NCBI GenBank assembly: GCA_037178675.1
Contig: JAYMGJ010000024.1
Location: forward strand, 1 to 64,000
Direction of reading: 5' to 3'
DNA: 64,000 nt
Source: Scleroderma bovista
Taxonomy: Eukaryota; Basidiomycota; Agaricomycetes; Boletales; Sclerodermataceae
Shown: positions 57,635 to 64,000 of the stretch, in pieces
Numbering within the stretch: position 1 is the stretch's first letter
Layout of the letters: every line of letters begins with the position of its first letter
Program-made: the position numbers and the translations under genes
Notes under the pieces: model-generated
Seen by the model: only the letters and a program-made list of their open reading frames with translations
Told to the model about the DNA's origin: nothing
Databases searched by the model: none

Positions 57635-59044
57635 ATGACCATGACTACGCGCTCTCGCGCTCGTACTGCTGCCGCACTCGCTGAAGAAGCAGGTGCAGTA
57701 GACGACCTTCACCTTTCTGCCGCCCAGCAAGCCCTGTCTAATCGCAGGCAACCTCCGGCTTCTGTAAGCCAATTCCGGAGCTTTACAGCTCAAAACCCCA
57801 CAGCACCTTTGACTCCGCGTCAAGATGCTGCGTCTCAGAGCCTTCGAGGTTCTGCAGACTTAGGTCGCCATGAATCTGTTTCTGGTGACAGGTTTCCCTA
57901 CCGCCACAACTCCACTCCGGAGCGTCACGAACCCGGTCGTTTCCAATGGTTCAGCCCTGAGGATGGTCCCGGAGATGATCCAGACGACCCCGGAGATGAC
58001 AACAACAACAACAACAACAACGAATTTCTTGACGCCACGGAAGAACTAGACCCTAGCCTGGCTGTCTTCCACAATCTCGCCATCGCCGTCAACCGCCTCT
58101 CCCACTCCTCCCGCCGTTCCAACGACTCCTCCTCCTCCCGTGCCAAGGTCCATGAACAAGACACCTTTGATGGCATGGATCCAAAGAAACTCCGGACCTT
58201 CTTGGTCCAGTGCGAACTGTGTTTCCAGGATCGCGCCAAGGCCTTCCAGCAAGATAGAGCAAGGGTAACGTTTGCCCAGTCCTATCTTAAAGGTATGATG
58301 CTGGAATGGTTCGAACCGGACCTTCTCAACTCCGGTAATCCGGCTGACCGCCCACGCTGGATGGACAGCTGGGTCCATTTTGTTGCTGAACTCCAGAGTA
58401 CCTTCGGTCCTCACGACCCAGTTGCTGATGCCAAGCACCAGCTCGAGCATCTCCGGATGAAAGACTCGTACCGCGTTACGCGGTACATTGTAGATTTCAA
58501 CCGCCTCGCTTCGCAGGTCCAGGACTATGGGGATGGCGCACTCCGTCGCCTGTTTTACTCCGGTCTCCCGGACCGCCTCAAGGATGAGATCGCTCGAGTC
58601 AGGAAGCCCCTGACTCTGAATGGACTGAGAGCCCTTTGTCAAGAGATCGACACGCGCTATTGGGAGCGCAAAGACGAGATCTCCCATACGACGAAGAGCC
58701 AGCCTACCTCGTCCACCCCCAAGCCCGGTCAGGCCAAGACCGGCAACTCCCCCAGCTCCGCCAACACCTCTGGCTCGTCAAAGACAACCAGCAACCAGTC
58801 CTCGTCCGGCTCCAAACCGGACTTGACCAACAAGCTTGGTAAGGACGGGAAGCTAACCGCAGACGAGCGCAAAAGGCGTCTGGACAACAACCTCTGCATG
58901 TTCTGCGGAGGTACCGGTCATTTCGTGGACAACTGTCCAAAAAGGACCAAAAAGGCCAAGGCTCGCGCTGCGGCCATCGCTGCAGAGTCCAGTAAGACGG
59001 ACTCTACTAACTCGGGTGCCAACTCCGAGTCAAAAAAAGAGTAA
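57635..59044 (+). CDS. Gag of the nested Ty3/gypsy element
   Basis: ATG at 57635 begins MTMTTRSRARTA and gives 469 residues. The N-terminal region is low complexity, including a run of Asn codons near 58000. The capsid region contains FDGMDPKKLRTFLVQCELCF and FAQSYLKGMMLEWFEPDLL, then FVAELQSTFGPHDPVADA and YIVDFNRLASQVQDYGDGAL. A CCHC zinc knuckle, CMFCGGTGHFVDNC, is near residue 425. The frame ends at TAA 59042-59044, right after a run of seven A. This frame is uninterrupted. Gag forms the particle in which the RNA is copied. Confidence 0.92.
   Translation: MTMTTRSRARTAAALAEEAGAVDDLHLSAAQQALSNRRQPPASVSQFRSFTAQNPTAPLTPRQDAASQSLRGSADLGRHESVSGDRFPYRHNSTPERHEPGRFQWFSPEDGPGDDPDDPGDDNNNNNNNEFLDATEELDPSLAVFHNLAIAVNRLSHSSRRSNDSSSSRAKVHEQDTFDGMDPKKLRTFLVQCELCFQDRAKAFQQDRARVTFAQSYLKGMMLEWFEPDLLNSGNPADRPRWMDSWVHFVAELQSTFGPHDPVADAKHQLEHLRMKDSYRVTRYIVDFNRLASQVQDYGDGALRRLFYSGLPDRLKDEIARVRKPLTLNGLRALCQEIDTRYWERKDEISHTTKSQPTSSTPKPGQAKTGNSPSSANTSGSSKTTSNQSSSGSKPDLTNKLGKDGKLTADERKRRLDNNLCMFCGGTGHFVDNCPKRTKKAKARAAAIAAESSKTDSTNSGANSESKKE
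59032..59038 (+). promoter_or_regulatory. Probable -1 ribosomal frameshift site (A AAA AAA)
   Basis: In the gag frame the codons TCA AAA AAA GAG TAA end the protein. The heptamer A AAA AAA fits the X XXY YYZ rule, and a slip of -1 continues AGA GTA AGC AGC into the pol frame, which is open from there and has no ATG before the protease. Pol has no other clear start. No stimulatory structure was assessed. Confidence 0.7.
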
Positions 59045-62000
59045 GCAGCTCCCGGCCCTCCGCACAACCGGTGAGCTGCGTTGACTCTGGAAGTGCACCC
59101 AAGGAGGCCCGCCTCAATGTGTCCACTCTTTATGATCCTAACTCTCTTATGCCCCATGTTTTCCTCTTGTCTTACAATTTACCAGAACTCCATGCGCTTG
59201 TGGACTCCGGTTCCACGCACTGCTTTGTAGATACCAAATATGCTCTCGGACACTCTCTCCTCACTTACTCCGTTTCCCCGATTACACTCCGGCTCTTTGA
59301 CGGTACATCAAACTTTGTAATCACTCAAGCTGTCGATTTATCAGTGAAATTCCCCGCATCCAGTGATGTCACCCCTATGACTTTTTACCTCACTCCGTTA
59401 GATTCTGAATGCTCGATTGTCCTTGGACATAACTGGCTCACCTGCTACAATCCGTTGATTGACTGGGTACTGAGCAGTTTAACTTTCCGGACCCTTGCAC
59501 CAAGTTTGCTAGCACCCCCGTTGACTCCCTCTCCGGTTCAGTCCGGTAACCCTGTCTCCAGCCTCTCCGGCCAATCTGACCCCAGCCTCGCGCCATCTGT
59601 CGACACTCCGGTTTGCACCCCTCCCCACATCTCCCTGATTAATGCAGCCGCATTCGTGCGTGCGTGCAAATTAGAGGGATCTACCAAATACCAACTTCAG
59701 CTGCGTCCCTCTGACTCAGCAAAGGCTCGTTCTTCCTCTGCCTCTACTCCACCGGACCTGGACATCGTCCCTCCGGAGTATCGCGATTATGTGGATGTGT
59801 TCAGTAAGGCGAAGGCCTCTGAACTTCCCCCGCATCGCGACTACGACTTGAAGATCGACCTTGAAGAAGGTACCTCCCCTCCTCTGGGAACTCTCTACTC
59901 ACTGTCTCCGGTTGAGCTCTCTGCTCTCCGGACCTTCATCGACGAGAATCTTAATACAGGTTTTATCTGGCCTACCGCTTCCTCCCATGCTGCTCTGGTC
60001 CTCTTCGTAAAAAAGAAGGACGGCTCACTCCGCCTCTGCGTTGACTTCCAAGGCCTAAACAAAATCACCAAAAAGGATTGCTATCCACTCCCCCTAATCT
60101 CTGACCTACTAGACTCCCCAAGCCGTGCTAAGATCTACTCGAAGATCGACCTCCGGCACGCGTACCATCTAGTCCGGATTGCTCCGGGCGATGAGTGGAA
60201 GACCGCCTTCTGTACGCGCTATGGGTCTTACGAGTGGTTAGTAATGCCCTTTGGCCTCACTAACGCCCCTGCAGCCTTCCAGCGCTTTGTCAACACCATC
60301 TTCGCTGACATGCTGGATGTCTGCATCGTTGTGTACCTCGACGACATCCTCATCTACTCCGAGGATATGGAGTCCCACCAGCAGCACATCTGGGAAGTTC
60401 TCCGCTGACTCCGGTTGCATGGCCTCTTCGCCAAACCGGAGAAATGTGAGTTCCACTCGGACTCGGTAGAGTACCTTGGCTATCGCCTCTCTCTGGACGG
60501 TTTGACTATGTCTCCGGACAAGATCCAAACCATCTCCGACTGGCCTGAACCTCGAAAGGTAAAGGACATCCAGTCCTTCTTGGGCTTTGCCAATTTCTAC
60601 CACCGGTTCATATTCAACTACTCCGACATTGTGGTCCCTCTTACCCGGCTCACCCGGAAAGACGCTCCTTGGAACTTCTCCGACGACTGCCGACGCTCCT
60701 TCAACGCGCTGAAGCATGCCTTCACCACTGCACCTATCCTCACCCACTTCATTCCAGATACCCCTATCATCGTGGAAACCGACGCCTCCGACTACGCCGT
60801 CGCTGGCATCTTGTCCATTACCTGCGCCGACAGAGAGATCCGTCCAGTCACGTACTACTCCCGGACCTTGAGTGCTCCGGAGTTGAACTACGACACCCAC
60901 GATAAGGAATTGCTTGCTATCTTCGAAGCATTCCGGAACTGGCACCATTACCTTGAAGGCTCCGCCTCCCCTATAGACGTCGTCATGGACCACAAAAACC
61001 TCGAGTACTTCTCCACCTCGAAAGTACTGTCCCGCCGGCAAGCCTGGTGGTCTGAATTTCTCTCTCAATTTAATCTTGTCATTCGTTTCCACCCCGGAAA
61101 ACTCGGTGCCAAGCCGGACGCTCTCACTAGACGATGGGACGTCTACCCCAAAGAGGGGGATAGTGGCTACGCCTGGGTTAATCCCCAAAATCTTAGGCCG
61201 GTGTTCACTCAAGAACAGCTCTCTAACTCTCTTCGCGCTACTTATCTAGAATTTCCGGTCCTCCGCTCCGCACTACCCTCTGATCCCATTGCCCAGGTCC
61301 ACCTCGCAGATCCACCGGACTCTCACTGGTCCACAGACGAGGCTGGATTCCTTCGACTAGACAGTCGCATATACGTACCGGACTTGGATGATCTCCGTCT
61401 CCGGGTACTCCAGTATCGACATGATCACCCGCTCACTGGTCACTTTGGGCAAAACTGGACTCTAGAGCTAATCTGGCATGAGTATACCTGGCCTGGTCTC
61501 CGGACCTTCGTCAAGGATTACGTCTGGTCCTGTACTTCTTGCGCAAGAGCTAAGACACCGCGCCATAGACCCTACGGGCTGCTGAAACAGCTTCCCGTAC
61601 CAGAGAAGCCCTGGAATTCCATCTCGATGGACTTCATAGAGCAACTCCCTTCATCCACCAGCTTTACAGCCATCCTGGTCGTAGTAGACAGGCTTTCTAA
61701 ACAAGCCATTTTCATTCCTACTCACGACACCATCACTAGCCTGGAGCTCGCAAAACTCTTCTTGCTCCACGTATTCTCCAAGCACGGTGTTCCCGCCCAC
61801 GTCACCTCAGATCGAGGAACTGAATTCGTCTCACACTTCTTCCGGTCACTTGGGAAGGCTCTCGACATGCACCTCCATTTCACCTCCGGTTACCACCCGG
61901 AGGGCGATGGCCAGACAGAGCGGTCTAACCAGACACTGGAACAGTACCTCCGGATCTACTGCAACTACCAGCAGGACAACTGGGCGGACTTACTCCCACT

Positions 62001-62709
62001 GGCGGAGTTCGCATACAACAATGCACCAAGTGCTACCACCGGAGTCTCTCCGTTCTTTGCTAACAAGGGCTACCACCCTAACATCTCTGTCTACCCAGAA
62101 CACGACATGACTTCAGCTCGGGCTCGTGACTACACAGTCGACCTTGAGTCGCTGCACCAATACCTTCGAGAAGAAATGGCCAACGCGCAACTTCGCTACC
62201 AAGGTCCGGCTGATGCCAAACGTACTCCGGCACCGGACTTCAAAGTAGGCGATCAAGTATACGTGAAAGCCAAATACTTCTGGTCTACTCGACCATCCAA
62301 AAAGCTATCAGAAAAGAATCTTGGGCCCTACACTATCATAGCACAAGTAGGCTCTCTCTCTTTTACGCTACGCCTTCCAGATTCCATGCGCACCGTTCAC
62401 CCCGTCTTCCACGTCTCCCAACTCGAACCGGCCATACCCAACACCATACTGGACCGAATACAACCTCCTCCGCCACTGGTCGAAGTAGATGGTGAACCGG
62501 AGTTCGAGATCTCTGAGATCCTCAACTCCAAGGTTGACCGTTGACGCAGATCATGCAAGCTACTTTACTTGGTACGATGGTCCGGTTACGAAGGGACTGA
62601 CGAAGAAACGTCATGGCTTCTCGCCACTGAACTTGGCAACACTACGGAACTCTTAGAAGATTACCATGTCCGGTACCCGGACAAACCCGGACCACTCGTG
62701 TCCATGTAG
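59045..62709 (+). pseudogene. Pol polyprotein (PR-RT-RNase H-IN-chromodomain), two in-frame TGA
   Basis: One frame runs through all pol domains. The protease has LVDSGSTHCFVD (Asp at 59203). The reverse transcriptase has LRLCVDFQGLNKITKKDCYP, MPFGLTNAPAAFQRF and VYLDDILIYS (YLDD at 60334). RNase H has VETDASDYAVAG, DKELLAIFEAFR and DHKNLEYF. The integrase has the H-C zinc end (WSCTSCARAK), SMDFIEQLPS, VTSDRGTEFVS and GYHPEGDGQTERSNQTLEQY. A GPYTII C-terminal segment precedes the chromodomain (LLYLVRWSGYEGTDEETSW). TGA codons at 60406-60408 and 62542-62544 fit CGA to TGA. Translation would stop after the polymerase active site, and the chromodomain (62545-62709) is cut off. Apart from these two stops the copy looks young. 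Confidence 0.93.
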
Positions 62710-62879
62710 TATTACTCTCGTCTCTGTTTCTCTTATCCGTTTCTTTTATCTGTTTCCCCTATCCGTTTCACTCTGTCTCTGTAATATCACTCACTCTCAA
62801 ATCCAGCCACTTTTCTCTATAAACAAAAAAGTAAAACTAAATTACATTTTCTATTTACAAGGAGTCCAGACCGGACCAC
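62710..62879. other. Spacer between pol and the antisense gene
   Basis: This is a T/C-rich stretch with repeated TCTGTTTC / ATCCGTTTC motifs, followed by an A-rich segment. It is the 3' flank of both convergent genes. The 3' LTR (TGTTACGACC) is not here. Confidence 0.5.
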
Positions 62880-63923
62880 CTACTCCGGCACACCGCTGCC
62901 AGGGTTCTCCTGCTCCTCATGGAGCCCCTGGACTTCTTGTTTGACCTCCTCCGGGTCGACCTCCACCTCGCTGTCCTCCGACTCCTCGTCCTCATCCCAG
63001 GGCGCCGTAAAGAAACGACACTCCTCGAGAAAAGTCTCGAGGCCGGCCGTCAGCCGCTCATTTCCCCTTGCCACCGAGCGAGTGGCATCTGCGACCCGGC
63101 GCATCTGCCCGGTCATCTCCTCGACGGCCCCAGTCAACCTGTCCAGCCGCTCCAGGAACGGTCCAGGGTAAAACCCGGACCGCTGCCCAGACGGCCCCAG
63201 CACCTCGACGATGTCATCGTCGATGACGACCTTGGCGACCGTCTTCTTCTTCTTCCTCTTCTCCCCTCCTCGTGGCGACGTCTTGACTTCCTTCGCCTTG
63301 CCCTTCCCTTTGTCCTCTACCGGACCCGGACCTCCTACCTCCAGCCACTCGCACTGCTCCTTGAGCCTGGCACACTTCATGCACGCGCACTGCTTGGGCC
63401 TTTCCGGGTCTCGTTCGCACTTGGCCTTGTGCTTTGCACATCGGACACACCTGCCAGGAAGTTAAATAAAAAAAAGGCAAAAAAATATATAGGTTACTTA
63501 CCGGACGTCGCTCCGTTCTCCACTTGGACCCGCCTCCGGTTCCTCCCTTGCTCGCTTCTTCGATGCCTCCTGCGCCATCGCTCTCTGCCTCGCTGCAACC
63601 TCTGCAGCCCTCCGCTGCACCTCTGCCCTGTCCTTCTCTGCCTGCTCTCTCGCTTTCTGCTCCGCCTCCGCCTTGGCACACTCTGCCTCCTCGTGAGCCC
63701 TTGCCTCCGCCTCTTCGTGTGCTCGCCTCTCCGCCTCCTCCCTACGTTGCCTCTCCTCCCTCTTCACTTGCTTGCGACGACAGCGCTCCTTCGCTTTGGC
63801 GTCAAGAACGTCGGATTCGTCCTCGCTACCAGACTGTAATTCCAGTGTCGAGGCCTTCGTCCAATCCCTGGACTCAGTGGCAACGGGGGCGACGGGGCTG
63901 GTGGACTTAGCAGTGGCCGACAT
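62880..63923 (-). CDS. Antisense zinc-cluster plus coiled-coil gene downstream of gypsy pol
   Basis: The two exons are 63923-63502 and 63450-62880, with a 51-bp GTAAGT..CAG intron (63501-63451), giving 330 residues in one intact frame. The N-terminal 130 residues are a long charged helix (RREEAERRAHEEAEARAHEE and onward). The intron splits the arginine just before the zinc cluster, which reads CVRCAKHKAKC-x11-CMKCARLKEQC, the spacing of Zn2Cys6 proteins. Then come a basic GGEKRKKKK stretch (likely nuclear signal), a second helix with LDRLTGAVEEMTGQMRRV, and an acidic C terminus. It is convergent with pol and 170 bp from its end. If the 3' LTR lies beyond 64000, the gene is inside the retroelement on its opposite strand. 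The function is inferred only: a DNA-binding protein. Confidence 0.75.
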
Positions 63924-64000
63924 GTTAGGATCACGGAAAGAAAACTGGGGGTAACAAGCAAAACTGGTTTGATCTTTATAGATCCAAATTTCGTACTCAG

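Noticed and set aside
60238..61212. Long minus-strand open frame (324 codons) opposite pol
   Set aside because: It is the antisense of conserved RT/RNase H coding sequence with biased codon use; no motif of its own.

Overview
This window looks like a transposon graveyard from a filamentous basidiomycete, most likely an agaricomycete mushroom. Introns are many, short (about 45-65 bp) and GT..AG. The gene families recognised (KDZ and Plavaka-like transposases, DUF6533-like membrane proteins, DUF6698-like proteins, a fungal TET/JBP-like dioxygenase, chromodomain Ty3/gypsy elements) are typical of that class. No intact housekeeping gene is visible. All family names are from memory of motifs, without a database search.

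Layout. 1-2.8 kb: a partial gene, a weak minus-strand gene and a spliced DUF6698-like gene. 2.9-6.5 kb: a 137-bp tandem array, a dispersed repeat, then a KDZ transposase remnant followed by a Ulp1-type protease remnant. 8.8-17.5 kb: a small broken minus-strand gene, a MULE transposase pseudogene with tandemly duplicated exon-intron units, a 15-bp minisatellite and a long decayed Pro-rich gene. 18.6-23.4 kb: a solo LTR and a 4.0-kb LTR element with matching target duplications but no reverse transcriptase. 23.4-29 kb: two DUF6533-like genes, the first interrupted by a PIF1-like helicase fragment. 29.1-31 kb: two minisatellite blocks. 31.4-32.7 kb: the TET/JBP-like gene. 33.9-36.5 kb and 42.3-45.8 kb: two minus-strand Plavaka-like transposase genes. 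Between them lie 294-bp repeats, a 30-bp satellite, a DUF6698-like pseudogene split by a 1.25-kb LTR, and a beta-tubulin fragment. 46-51.8 kb: a small intact gene, satellite DNA, and a divergent gene pair, one member encoding a zinc cluster plus coiled coil. 52-56.9 kb: satellite with a solo LTR, and a truncated gag-pol element. 56.9-64 kb: a chromodomain Ty3/gypsy element nested in that gag-pol, followed by an antisense zinc-cluster gene.

Two themes link the parts. First, most coding regions are broken by stops explained by one C-to-T change on the coding strand (CGA to TGA, CAG to TAG). In two places a related copy inside the window still has CGA. Second, a predicted 5-methylcytosine-oxidising enzyme sits among transposons of the kinds it is known to accompany. 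The sequence fits heavy cytosine methylation and deamination of mobile DNA, but does not prove it.
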